From: Stenotrophomonas beteli
Lineage (GTDB): Bacteria > Pseudomonadota > Gammaproteobacteria > Xanthomonadales > Xanthomonadaceae
Assembly (NCBI RefSeq): GCF_001431665.1
Contig: NZ_LLXV01000026.1
Span: forward strand, 1 to 56,541
Direction of reading: 5' to 3'
Length of the DNA stretch: 56,541 bases
The position numbers and the translations under genes are program-made. Below the pieces are notes generated by a model. The model did no database searches. It was not told the DNA's origin and saw only the letters and a list, made by a program, of their open reading frames with translations. Shown in pieces: positions 25,914 through 34,560 of the stretch. Numbering within the stretch: position 1 is the first letter of the stretch; every line of letters starts with the position of its first letter.

Positions 25914-27224
25914 TCAACCCGCCACACCGTCCTCCGGCCATTCCCACCCCTCCGGCAGCAGCACTTCCGCCCGCTTCAGGCAGAACGGCAGCACCCACAA
26001 CTGCAACCCTTCGCTGCCCGGAAAGTCGAACACCGGCAGCGGCTGATCCAGCTTGTCGGTACGCGGGTAGACCAGCGCAACCACGCCCTGTCCGCCCAGA
26101 TAGCTGCGCCCATAGGCATGCAGCTGGTAGAAATCATCCTGCTGCAGGCCGTACTTGTGGGTGCCGTTGGCCAGGCCGGCATCCAGCAGCTTCCACTTGG
26201 TGTCCAGTACCAATACGTCTGTCTTCTGCCGGCTCACCACCATATCCGGGCGCAGCTGGAACCACTTTGCACCGCCGTGATTCACCAGATGATGCCGCCT
26301 GACCTGGGTATCCAGCGCGAGATGCGCAGGTAGCTGCTTCTGGAAGTGCCTCGCCACGTAGGCCTCGAACAGCCTTTCCATCGGAAACAGCAACGATGGT
26401 GCCTGCTGCGCGCCTATCGACGACGTAGGCGAAAGCCCCTGCAGGATCAGACGGGTCCAATCCAGCGCTTCGCGATAGGTGCGCATGTTGCGGTCCAGCT
26501 GCACCCGTTGCATGTCCTGGTCCGGGTCGCGGCTGACCGGTACCTCGGCGAAGACGGTCAGCAGTTCCCGTGCCAGCCGCTGATGGTCGGTCACGCGGGT
26601 TGCGCCCAGTACCTTCCGCAACGCTGAGTGGATCAGCCGGTTCTCTGGCCTGTCCATGCTGAACTCATCGTGGGCGGTGTGGAAGCGATCGGCACGAACC
26701 AGATTGCGGCGTAGATGCTGGGCAACGAGCAGCCTTCCGCGCAGCGCGGGCAGATCATCCTCTTTCGTCTGGTACTGGCCGCGCAGCCCACTGCGGGTCA
26801 CCGTCACCACTGTGCGCAGGAACTCGCCAACGAACACCTCCAGCAATGGCATGCTGTCGGTGGCAAGCTGCGCATCGCCGAATCGAAGGTGCGAGAATTG
26901 TTGCAGGCAGCGTAGCATCCTCAGCAGCAGCGCCCGTGCCTCGCCAGCGCCGGCATCCAGCGCCTTGCCCACCTTGGGCAGGATCTCGATCTGCAGGCCG
27001 CCTGGCGCCATGACCACGCCCACATGGCTGGTGACCTGAACCCCTCGGCGGCAACGGCGCACCCACGGGGACAGCTTGCTGTCGATCAGTTCCAACGACT
27101 GCCGTTCCAGCCACCGGTAAACGCCATCGGGCACGACATGTGCACCACCGGGCACTGGGTCCGATGATGAGGCCGGCACGAGTACGTCGTACTCGTGCAG
27201 TGTGAGCGTGGCCGCCGTGCTCAC
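25914..27224 (-). CDS. mcrC: McrC-family restriction endonuclease subunit
   Basis: This 436-residue McrC-like protein is the nuclease partner of the McrB AAA+ motor in type IV, modification-dependent restriction. A PD-(D/E)XK-type site is visible: FQLRPDMVV with Asp327, then VLVLDTKWK with Asp341 and Lys343, and QDDFYQLHAYGRSYLG after it. The N-terminal part contains GVQVTSHVGVVMAPGGLQIEILPKVG, typical of McrC. Translation starts with GTG overlapping the mcrB TGA (GTGA), so the two are coupled. The catalytic residues look intact. Confidence 0.92.
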   Translation of the reverse strand: MSTAATLTLHEYDVLVPASSSDPVPGGAHVVPDGVYRWLERQSLELIDSKLSPWVRRCRRGVQVTSHVGVVMAPGGLQIEILPKVGKALDAGAGEARALLLRMLRCLQQFSHLRFGDAQLATDSMPLLEVFVGEFLRTVVTVTRSGLRGQYQTKEDDLPALRGRLLVAQHLRRNLVRADRFHTAHDEFSMDRPENRLIHSALRKVLGATRVTDHQRLARELLTVFAEVPVSRDPDQDMQRVQLDRNMRTYREALDWTRLILQGLSPTSSIGAQQAPSLLFPMERLFEAYVARHFQKQLPAHLALDTQVRRHHLVNHGGAKWFQLRPDMVVSRQKTDVLVLDTKWKLLDAGLANGTHKYGLQQDDFYQLHAYGRSYLGGQGVVALVYPRTDKLDQPLPVFDFPGSEGLQLWVLPFCLKRAEVLLPEGWEWPEDGVAG

Positions 27225-28264
27225 TCGTTGCCCAGCAGCGTGCTGTAGATGCCCACGTAGGCGGCAGGGGAGTGCAGCGCCTTGGCATTGCGGCTGAAGC
27301 GCGTGCGTGCACCATGTCCTTCGGCCGCAGCCGCAGAACCGAACAGCCGTGCCAGTGTCTGGTCATCGCCGTTGCTCTCCCGCACGAACTGCAGGTCGGG
27401 AAGCTTCTGGTTGTCGCCCAGCACGAGGCGGATCTTCTGCCAGTCGTCGTAGAAGTACTCTTCCAGCAACGGGAGGATCTGCTTGTCGAAGAGGGCGATC
27501 AGCGCGGACATACGCTCACTGCCATCCTTGAAATGCTTCAGCGGCCGGAAGTAGGCGTGGCCGATCAGATGGTCACGATCGTAAAGTGCCTCGATCCGCT
27601 GGTTGATGGCAGTGAGCAGCTTCGGAATATGGATGCACACGCCTTCCATGTTGACGCGCAGGCCCGCCAGCGGCGCCCGGCCCTCGTCCTTGGCGTCCGG
27701 CAGAACCTCCACGAACTCGAATCGGCGGCGAAGCGCCGTATCCAGCGTTGCCAGGGATCGGTCGGCCGTGTTCATGGTGCCGATGATGCTGACGTTGCGC
27801 GGGACGGAGAAGGCACGCTGCGAGTAGGGCAGGGTGACCGAATGGCAGTTCTCCATGCCGGTCCGCTTGTCCAGCTCGATCAACGTGATCAGTTCGCCGA
27901 AGATCTTGCTGATGTTGCCGCGGTTGATCTCGTCGATGACGATGGCGAACATCTCATCGGGATACTTGCGAGCGCGCTCGCAGAGCTTCAGGAACACGCC
28001 CGGACGGACTTCATAGCGCACCTGGCCCTGCGCGCCCTCCTCGATGACCGGGCGCAGCCCTTCGATGAAATCTTCGTAGCCGTAGGACTGGTGGAAGGTG
28101 ACGAAGCTGTAGCGTTGGGTCTCGCCCTGCGCAGCCGATTCGTCGCCATCACCGGCGGTGAACTGATCTTCCAGCAGGAACTTCAGTTGGTAGGTCTTGC
28201 CGGTGCCCGGCGGGCCGAAGTAGATGCGATTGAACGCAAGCTCCGCCGCAATCGCGTCCTGCAC
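27221..28264 (-). CDS. mcrB: McrB-like AAA+ GTPase domain protein
   Basis: This 347-residue AAA+ module of McrB type has Walker A GPPGTGKT at residues 17-24. Walker B is FAIVIDEINRGN (near 123), and DEINRGN is a McrB hallmark. The sensor stretch is IGTMNTADRS and the arginine-finger region ALRRRFEF. The first usable in-frame start is GTG at 28264, with no good ribosome-binding site, which leaves Walker A unusually close to the N-terminus. The frame stays open upstream for 58 more codons to a TAA, and beyond it the preceding gene is in the same frame. This may therefore be the C-terminal part of a longer McrB cut by a stop codon. Confidence 0.88.
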   Translation of the reverse strand: MQDAIAAELAFNRIYFGPPGTGKTYQLKFLLEDQFTAGDGDESAAQGETQRYSFVTFHQSYGYEDFIEGLRPVIEEGAQGQVRYEVRPGVFLKLCERARKYPDEMFAIVIDEINRGNISKIFGELITLIELDKRTGMENCHSVTLPYSQRAFSVPRNVSIIGTMNTADRSLATLDTALRRRFEFVEVLPDAKDEGRAPLAGLRVNMEGVCIHIPKLLTAINQRIEALYDRDHLIGHAYFRPLKHFKDGSERMSALIALFDKQILPLLEEYFYDDWQKIRLVLGDNQKLPDLQFVRESNGDDQTLARLFGSAAAAEGHGARTRFSRNAKALHSPAAYVGIYSTLLGNE

Positions 28265-28441
28265 TGCGGGCTGCTCGCTGGCATCGTCGTCAGCCTCCAG
28301 CAGCTCCGATGTGGCCGAGACATCGTCACCGGCCTGCGCCGGCCAGAAGCCGTCACGTTCTTCATCGGTGCGGATCAGCTCCTGCAGGACTTCGTCGTCG
28401 GCATCCAGCGCGGCCTCGATGTCATCGACGATCTTCTCTTA
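28265..28441 (-). other. in-frame open linker and TAA between two McrB parts
   Basis: After the TAA at 28439-28441, the same frame continues for 58 sense codons (KIVDDIEAALDADDEVLQEL and on, very acidic) into the GTG of the AAA+ gene. The peptide has coding-like composition and no ATG, GTG or TTG before 28264. It reads as an inter-domain linker. Confidence 0.75.
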
Positions 28442-29266
28442 AATGCCCTTTCGCACGAAGCGGGAAATGCTCTGCAACTCGTGACGCCAGGTCACCTGGC
28501 AGGCACGGCTGCCCATCACCAGGCCCACGACCGAGACGGCGCGCGCGCTTCCGGCATTCTTCCGGCCAAAGCGCAGATGGGTGCGGCTGCCGGCAAACCA
28601 CCAGTCCATGCCTGCATCGTGAACCAATCGGGCCAATCGGCAGAACTGGTCGGTCTCGGCCGCAGACCAACCCTTGCGCATGGCGCGGAACTCTTCGTTG
28701 ACGTCGAAGTGCTTGAGGATAGCATCCGGTGCCACGTCTCGAGTCACGCCGATCCGATGTGCGACTTGCTCGTAACCCAGCGAGAACTTACCGATGGCGT
28801 CTTTGCTCCACTCAACCAGTTCGTCCAGACTCATGGATAGTCCCTTGTCGATCGGTAGCACCGCCACGATCGGGGAGGCATGGCTCGGGCCGCGCAGGTC
28901 CAGGTAGGCGTCGCGTACAGGGTGGCCCTGCTGCAGCTTCACCGTGTCGATCTTGACCACGAAGCCTTCATTGCCGTTGAGTCCAACGGTATAGGCGAGC
29001 GAGGTGGGCGAGTCCGGATCGGGATAGATTTTGGCCCAGTTGTAGGACAGGAAGTAGTTGCCCTGGTTGGTCGGGCGTCGGCGCGCGTTGACGCGGCCCT
29101 CTTCAAACATCGAGTGCTTGATGCGCTTCGCCCATTCGAGGGTGAGATCGTAGGCCTGGCGCAGCTTCTTGTACGCGGCCTCATGCGCGGCATCGGTTTG
29201 ATCGAACTTCTTCCCTTGCAGCGACTGCAGCAGGTTGAAATGTTCTTGCGTGAAGAATTCGGACAT
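28439..29266 (-). CDS. N-terminal (DNA-recognition-like) part of McrB system
   Basis: This 275-residue protein begins MSEFFTQEHFNLLQSLQGKK. GGAAGG stands before the ATG at 29266, so the in-frame ATG at 29278 is less likely. The middle (NQGNYFLSYNWAKIYPDPDS, then GLNGNEGFVVKIDTVKL) looks like a compact alpha/beta domain. I do not recognise its family by name. Its reading frame is the one used by the AAA+ gene downstream, separated only by TAA and an acidic linker. McrB proteins carry a variable N-terminal modified-DNA-binding domain followed by AAA+, so this is probably that domain, either naturally separate or split off by a nonsense change. Confidence 0.75.
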   Translation of the reverse strand: MSEFFTQEHFNLLQSLQGKKFDQTDAAHEAAYKKLRQAYDLTLEWAKRIKHSMFEEGRVNARRRPTNQGNYFLSYNWAKIYPDPDSPTSLAYTVGLNGNEGFVVKIDTVKLQQGHPVRDAYLDLRGPSHASPIVAVLPIDKGLSMSLDELVEWSKDAIGKFSLGYEQVAHRIGVTRDVAPDAILKHFDVNEEFRAMRKGWSAAETDQFCRLARLVHDAGMDWWFAGSRTHLRFGRKNAGSARAVSVVGLVMGSRACQVTWRHELQSISRFVRKGI

Positions 29267-29553
29267 CGGGCCTTCCATTCCTTGACGATGCGGGCGGACT
29301 CATTCCGCCTTGGGGTGATTGCAGCACCTAGTGCTAGGCGGCAGCAACGGGCGGAACTTTAGGGCGGGCTCCTGGGCGTTTGGCAGGGATTGCGCGGGCG
29401 CCCGGTACAGCATCCCACCCCGCCTCCCCGTCTCCTGCTACCATTCCCCCCGCTACCCCAGCCAGCCTTTCCGTGCGCAGACCGCCGGAACGGCCGTCTC
29501 CGTACGGCCCAGCGAGCCAGGACACCCTCCCGTGCCCTTTCAAGGATGCTCGC

Positions 29554-30699
29554 ATGTTCCGTCATTCCGCTTTCCGCTCGGCCGCCTTGGCCCTTGCCGT
29601 CTCGCTCAGCCTCGGCGCGCCCGCCGCCTTCGCCGATAGCGCCCCGGCCGCCAGCGCCACCACCGCCGTGCAGCGCCAGGCCGTGGCCAAGGGCCTGTAC
29701 GAGCTGGCCTACAGTCCGAAACAGAACGCCGTATTCGTCGCCTCGTCCGGCGGCTTCGGCGATGACGCCCGCCCGGCCCAGGTGCTGCGCCTGAACCCGT
29801 ACACGCTGGCCGTGGAAACCCGCATCCCGCTCGAGCGCAAGGCGTTCGGCGTGGTGCTGGACGACGCCCACAACCGCCTGTACGTGGGCAACACCGTGGA
29901 CCTGTCGGTGACCGTGGTCGACACCGCGCAGAACAAGGCTATCGGCACCATCCAGCTGATGGAGAAGAAGACCGGCAAGGACGGCAAGGCCGCCTACACC
30001 CACGACCTGCGCGAGCTGGTGGTCGACAGCGCCGGCAACCGCCTGTACGTGACCGGCCACAGCAGCCAGCCGGACGTGAGCAGCGTGCTGTTCGTGATTG
30101 ATACCACCACGCAGAAGGTGATCAACACCATCGACGGCCTGGGCAATGCCAAGGCCCCGGGCCTGGCGCTGGATGCGGCCAATAAGCGCGTCTACACCAG
30201 CAATCTGCTGGCCGACCTGGTAGTGGTGGGCACCGACTCGAACAAGGTGGTGGCCCAGCATAAGATCGCCGCCGAGCAGCCGATGAACATCGCGCTCGAC
30301 CCGGCCGGCAAGCGCCTGTTCGTGACCGACCAAGGCTCGGAATTCCTGCGTGGCTACCAGGCCAAGAGCAGCGGCCTGGTCAGCAAGCATCCGGGCCAGC
30401 GCGTGCTGGTGCTGGACCGCAGCAACGGCAAGGAACTGGCCAGCATCCCCACCGACGCTGGCCCGCTGGGCATCCTGCTGGACGCACCGCGCAAGCGCCT
30501 GTACGTGACCAACCGCGAAGCGGGCACGGTGACGGCGTACAACAGTGACAGCTACCAGAAGGTGGCGACTTACACCGTGCCGACCCACCCGAACAGCCTG
30601 GCGCTGGATGCGAAGAACAACGTGTTGTTCGTGAGCATCAAGAACGGTGAGAAGGATGCCAAGGGCGCTGACGAGAGCGTGGCGCGGATTCAGTTGTAA
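29554..30699 (+). CDS. YncE-family periplasmic beta-propeller protein
   Basis: This 381-residue protein has a signal peptide (MFRHSAFRSAALALAVSLSLGAPAAFADS). Repeated beta-propeller blades follow, seen as recurring NRLYVGN, NRLYVTG, KRVYTSN, KRLFVTD and KRLYVTN strands about 45-60 residues apart. E. coli YncE (353 residues) is a secreted propeller with DNA-binding reports but no settled role. The ATG at 29554 is preceded by AAGGATG; the frame open from 29380 is Pro-rich and not a signal peptide. The 290-bp gap before it holds no other gene that I can see. Confidence 0.85.
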   Translation: MFRHSAFRSAALALAVSLSLGAPAAFADSAPAASATTAVQRQAVAKGLYELAYSPKQNAVFVASSGGFGDDARPAQVLRLNPYTLAVETRIPLERKAFGVVLDDAHNRLYVGNTVDLSVTVVDTAQNKAIGTIQLMEKKTGKDGKAAYTHDLRELVVDSAGNRLYVTGHSSQPDVSSVLFVIDTTTQKVINTIDGLGNAKAPGLALDAANKRVYTSNLLADLVVVGTDSNKVVAQHKIAAEQPMNIALDPAGKRLFVTDQGSEFLRGYQAKSSGLVSKHPGQRVLVLDRSNGKELASIPTDAGPLGILLDAPRKRLYVTNREAGTVTAYNSDSYQKVATYTVPTHPNSLALDAKNNVLFVSIKNGEKDAKGADESVARIQL

Positions 30700-30813
30700 G
30701 TGCTGCAGCTGCGACAGGAAGGGGCAGGCATCGACCTGTCCCTTCCCAATTGCATGCCAGCCAATTCTCTGCAGGCGGAAGATGTTCCAAGATGCTGAAC
30801 ACCTCTGTGGGCA

Positions 30814-31776
30814 TCAACCGCCCTCGGCCGCAATTTCCTGGTTGATCTTCAGTGAGACGAAGTCAGGCGCAGATTCGCATCTGAACTCCATCAGTGATTG
30901 CTCGGTGACGCTCGAAGGAAGCGCCCTTACCTTGCTGGCCGGAACCAGGTAGTAGTTCCCGTCCTCACTGATGAACAGTACGTCGAGCACCAGCTCTTTG
31001 TAGATCTCGTATGACGATGGATAGTCAAAATCATCCTTCAGCTGCTGGTAGTCGAAGGGCGTTTCCAGCTGGCTATTCAATCGGAGATCGACGCGGCCTC
31101 GCTCGGGCAGCATCTGTGGATCGGCCCGGATATTGTGCAGCTTGAACAGCCGGCCCAGGAGGTGCTTGACGTGCTTCTCCCAAAGCTCATCGATCAGGCA
31201 AGGGTCCATGCAGGCCATGCCGATGCAGAGCGCCAGCCTCTCGATCGGCGATACTTCGTCGAGGCTGATCGACGTACTCGCTTCCCCCTTGCTCAATCTT
31301 CGCTCGCTGGGATGAATTGTGTACCGACCATTGTCATAGTCGTGCGCCCCTCCGTGCTGGCCGCTCCCTCTGATGGGTCCAAGGTGCTCATAGATTAAAA
31401 GCAGGCGCGGCATCAGCCAGTCCCTTCCTTTGAAGGGCTCAATAAGGGATGAGTCATCTTGGGCGCGCAGTTTCTCTGCCTTCTGCTTGGTCTGCAGAGG
31501 CGCCTCTTCGCCGGTTGCGTGCTCAATTGCTCGGCAAAGCGAAATATCCAGCACTTTGAACGATTCGTGGATGGCTTGCTGAGGGCCGATTCCCGACGCC
31601 GAATTCCCAGCAGTACTGATGAAACCGTAGCCGCGGCGGCAGGGCTCGTCATCCTCGTACCATCCAACCATCGCTGGACGGCGCCTTTGAAAATCGTCCA
31701 CAAGATCCGAGTGCCTGCTTGAGAGCGCATCGATGTCTTCTTTGATCAGTTCCCGTAGGGTGTTCTTTGATGCCAT
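30814..31776 (-). CDS. unknown protein, 320 aa, accessory region
   Basis: This 320-residue soluble protein begins MASKNTLRELIKEDIDALS, with no signal peptide or membrane segment. It has a few notable patches (GSGQHGGAHDYDNGRYTIHPSER, CIGMACMDPCLIDELWEKH). I do not recognise a family. GC content is visibly lower than in the flanking yncE and effector genes, so recent acquisition is likely. It lies between the McrBC module and a type VI effector and might itself be a defence or anti-competitor gene, but only location suggests that. Confidence 0.75.
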   Translation of the reverse strand: MASKNTLRELIKEDIDALSSRHSDLVDDFQRRRPAMVGWYEDDEPCRRGYGFISTAGNSASGIGPQQAIHESFKVLDISLCRAIEHATGEEAPLQTKQKAEKLRAQDDSSLIEPFKGRDWLMPRLLLIYEHLGPIRGSGQHGGAHDYDNGRYTIHPSERRLSKGEASTSISLDEVSPIERLALCIGMACMDPCLIDELWEKHVKHLLGRLFKLHNIRADPQMLPERGRVDLRLNSQLETPFDYQQLKDDFDYPSSYEIYKELVLDVLFISEDGNYYLVPASKVRALPSSVTEQSLMEFRCESAPDFVSLKINQEIAAEGG

Positions 31777-31947
31777 GGCTCTTTGATTCCCTTCTGCTGT
31801 CCCAGAGCGGTGCGCTCCGCTGCACAGGATCTTAGTTCAGTCCGGCATCTTATGCCCACCTAGGAATTGTTTGAAAAACAGGCGCGCAGCGGCCTGCAGC
31901 TGGATGCCCACTACCTTCTCCCGCCAGAGCCGGGCGAGGGAGAGCAC

Positions 31948-33801
31948 ATGCAGCGGGTCGTGATCGTCGTCGGTGACCGCACCACCGGCGGTGGCGAAGT
32001 GCTGACCGGTGCGCCAAGCACCTTCATCAACAACATCGCCGTTGCCCGCGTGGGCGACAAGGCCAGCTGCCCGAAGCACGGTGGCTTCTTCGCCATCGTC
32101 ACCGGTGACCATACCTTCATGATCGATGGCCTCCCGCTGGCCCGCCATGGCGATTCGCTGGCCTGCGGCTGCAGACTGCTTGCCTCGCGGCAGAGCATGG
32201 TGACAGTGGAAGCGGGCGGCGGCGCTGCGGCGCAGGCGGCATCGCCACCAGCCAGCACCACGCCATCACCAGCCGGATTCGTGCCCGCCGGGACCGCCGC
32301 GCGTGCGACTGACGCCGCGTCACCGCGCAGGCAGGACATCCTGCTGCACTACCACTACGGCGATCTCGACCGAACTCCGGTACGCGGTGTGGACTACCAG
32401 GTGACGCTGCCTGACGACCGGGTGGTGACCGGCCGGCTGGACGACACGGGCCGCGCGCGCATTCCGAACGTGACAGTCGGCCCCGTGCAGACACCGCAGG
32501 TGCTGTTCCAACCCGAGCTGAGCGACGACGACGATGCGCCGATCCTCGCGGCGCGCGCAAAACTCAAGGCGGCACTGGACGCCATCGTCGCGCAGACCCG
32601 CAACGACATGACCTCGGCATGGCAGCAATGGGACGAGGCCGGCCCGCTCAAACGCTGGGGCCTGCAGCGCGGCAACCAGGCGCTGGGCACCGGGCAGGGC
32701 GCTTGGGACTACGTGGTGGGAACGGTCGAGACCGCCGTGGATATGGCGGTGTTGATGTACCAGACAGACCGCGAGATCAGGGAGTGGACCCGCCTGCTGC
32801 TCACAGGTGATCGCGATGCGATGGATCGCAAGATCGCCGCGATGCGCACAGCGGGCGAAACGGTGATGGCGGCTGCCAGCGAGGCCAAGGAGCTGTTCAA
32901 CCTGCTGATCGAGGACCCGGCCATCACCCAACAGTTGCCTGCCTTCGCCGTGGCCTGGTGGGATGCGCTGCCGCCGGACGAGCAGGAGAACCTGCAGGCA
33001 CGTTTCGGCGCGCAGATCATGATGGATGCAGTGGTTTCCATCTTGCTGGCCGCGGTGACGGTGGAGCTGGGTGGCGCAGCGGGATTCGGTTACGCGGCCG
33101 CCAAGGCTGGGCGAACGGCGACCCGCATCGGCTCGCGCCTGCTGCATCTGATGGAAGAGGTCGAGGACGCGTTCAAGGGATTGGCCAAGACGCTGAAGCA
33201 CCGCAAGCGCCGGCAGGCCGATGGCAATCGCACGCCGGATGGCAGCCGGAAGGTGGAAACGAAACGGATACCCAAACGGATGCCGCGCAAAGACTTGCCC
33301 TGCTTCAGTCCTCAAAAGCTGCCTGCATCCAAGTACCCGGAGATGGATCGTCAGCTGAAGGGACAGGAGCAGGGGCTGAACGATATGAGCGTTGAGGATT
33401 ACCTCAGTGCACGGGCGGCGTTTGACCCGAACAATCGCGACAGGGCGGCCGCAAGGAAGGCAAGAGAAGACTTTAAAGAAAAGATCAAGAATGAAAAGTA
33501 TGACGAGCTCGCTTCCGAGGTGGATGATCCGAAAGTTGCGGAGCGTCTGGCAACGGAGCATGCAGACGCAACGATGAAGGCCTTGAACGCCCTGCACAAT
33601 CCCGACCTTGTGGCAGGGGGCCAGAACACAATCGCCGACTTCGGCGACGCAGAGGTCAATCACACCATCGGTCGTCAATGGAGCCATGCTAGAAAGGACC
33701 AGACCACGCGCATCCAGGACCTGGATGCGGCGGCAAGACAAGTCCCGGTGGACGAGCGACGCACCACAAAGATGAACGGCGGATTGGAGCGCTGCAGATG
33801 A
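31948..33801 (+). CDS. PAAR-domain type VI effector with Ntox15 (Tde-like) DNase domain
   Basis: This 617-residue effector starts with a PAAR domain (residues 1-85, including AVARVGDKASCPKHGG and GLPLARHGDSLACGC), which would cap the VgrG spike. A linker and helical middle follow. A hydrophobic stretch is near residues 358-385 (MMDAVVSILLAAVTVELGG). The C-terminal toxin carries an HxxD motif, HNPD at residues 550-553, then VNHTIGRQW. That pattern matches Ntox15/Tde DNases of Agrobacterium. AGGGAGAG precedes the ATG at 31948. No vgrG, adaptor or other type VI gene is present in the window. The stop overlaps the immunity gene start as ATGA. Confidence 0.88.
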   Translation: MQRVVIVVGDRTTGGGEVLTGAPSTFINNIAVARVGDKASCPKHGGFFAIVTGDHTFMIDGLPLARHGDSLACGCRLLASRQSMVTVEAGGGAAAQAASPPASTTPSPAGFVPAGTAARATDAASPRRQDILLHYHYGDLDRTPVRGVDYQVTLPDDRVVTGRLDDTGRARIPNVTVGPVQTPQVLFQPELSDDDDAPILAARAKLKAALDAIVAQTRNDMTSAWQQWDEAGPLKRWGLQRGNQALGTGQGAWDYVVGTVETAVDMAVLMYQTDREIREWTRLLLTGDRDAMDRKIAAMRTAGETVMAAASEAKELFNLLIEDPAITQQLPAFAVAWWDALPPDEQENLQARFGAQIMMDAVVSILLAAVTVELGGAAGFGYAAAKAGRTATRIGSRLLHLMEEVEDAFKGLAKTLKHRKRRQADGNRTPDGSRKVETKRIPKRMPRKDLPCFSPQKLPASKYPEMDRQLKGQEQGLNDMSVEDYLSARAAFDPNNRDRAAARKAREDFKEKIKNEKYDELASEVDDPKVAERLATEHADATMKALNALHNPDLVAGGQNTIADFGDAEVNHTIGRQWSHARKDQTTRIQDLDAAARQVPVDERRTTKMNGGLERCR

Positions 33802-34475
33802 TCGAGATGCTCGACAAGCACTATGAGTACTTCCACTCAGACAAGGGTTTTGGCCCCGCCGTTGACACAAGACAGGTATCGCAATCGAAGTTGGAGTACT
33901 ACCGGGGAAAGATCCCAGACAAGCTACTGGAATACTGGCGGGCGTACGGCTTTGCTGGTTACGGAAAAGGGATCTTCTGGATAACTGATCCGGATGACTA
34001 CGCCGAAGCCCTCAATGCCTGGCTCTATGGAACTGAGTTCTATGGGAAGGATCACTACTACGTCATCGGCCGCAGCGCCTTCGGGAACCTGACACTGTGG
34101 GGAACCAGGACCGGGCGTAGCCTAACCATCAACTGCGCATGGGCAATGATCTTTCCTACCGACAAATCTCGCTGGATGAGGGAAGGGAAGGCGGATTCTC
34201 TGATTTCAACGTGGCTGTCCGGGATGAGTGTCGATTATCCGAATGAGACCGATGACAAGGGCATTCCTCTCTTTGACCGCGCCGTAGAACTGCTAGGCCC
34301 ACTGAACCATGACGAAATGTATGGCTTCGTCCCGGCACTCGCACTCGGTGGGCCATGCCGGCTCGATCACCTGAAGAAGGTCAATGCCGCCGAGCACCTG
34401 TTGTTCCTGGCTCAGCTGGGGGAGCGTCGGGTCATGGTGGACATCGTGGCCGAGGCGAAGAAGCTGGGTCTGTGA
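33798..34475 (+). CDS. immunity protein, GAD-like and DUF1851 domains (Tdi-like)
   Basis: This 225-residue protein has an N-terminal GAD-like domain (FGPAVDTRQVSQSKLEYYRG, KIPDKLLEYWRAYGFAGYG) and a C-terminal DUF1851 part (GLPLNHDEMYGF-like GPLNHDEMYGFVPALALGG). This two-domain layout is that of Tdi, the immunity protein of the Tde DNase effectors. Translation is coupled to the toxin by a 4-bp overlap, as expected for a toxin-immunity pair. It should neutralise the toxin domain in the cytosol. Confidence 0.88.
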   Translation: MIEMLDKHYEYFHSDKGFGPAVDTRQVSQSKLEYYRGKIPDKLLEYWRAYGFAGYGKGIFWITDPDDYAEALNAWLYGTEFYGKDHYYVIGRSAFGNLTLWGTRTGRSLTINCAWAMIFPTDKSRWMREGKADSLISTWLSGMSVDYPNETDDKGIPLFDRAVELLGPLNHDEMYGFVPALALGGPCRLDHLKKVNAAEHLLFLAQLGERRVMVDIVAEAKKLGL

Positions 34476-34512
34476 GCCAGCGGGTCAGGATGACTTTACC
34501 TTTCTCCGGACT

Positions 34513-34538
34513 GCAGCCGAGCGTGGGCTCGGCTCTAC
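34513..34538. repeat. SMAG half-unit
   Basis: A palindrome GCAGCCGAGCGTGGGCTCGGC ending CTCTAC separates the immunity gene from the converging gene. Confidence 0.75.
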
Positions 34539-34560
34539 ATGACGCCACGCAGCGGTTTCG

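Noticed and set aside
30717..30748. Hairpin after the YncE-family gene as a terminator
   Set aside because: The stem is imperfect and no T-run follows on either strand, so it is not listed.
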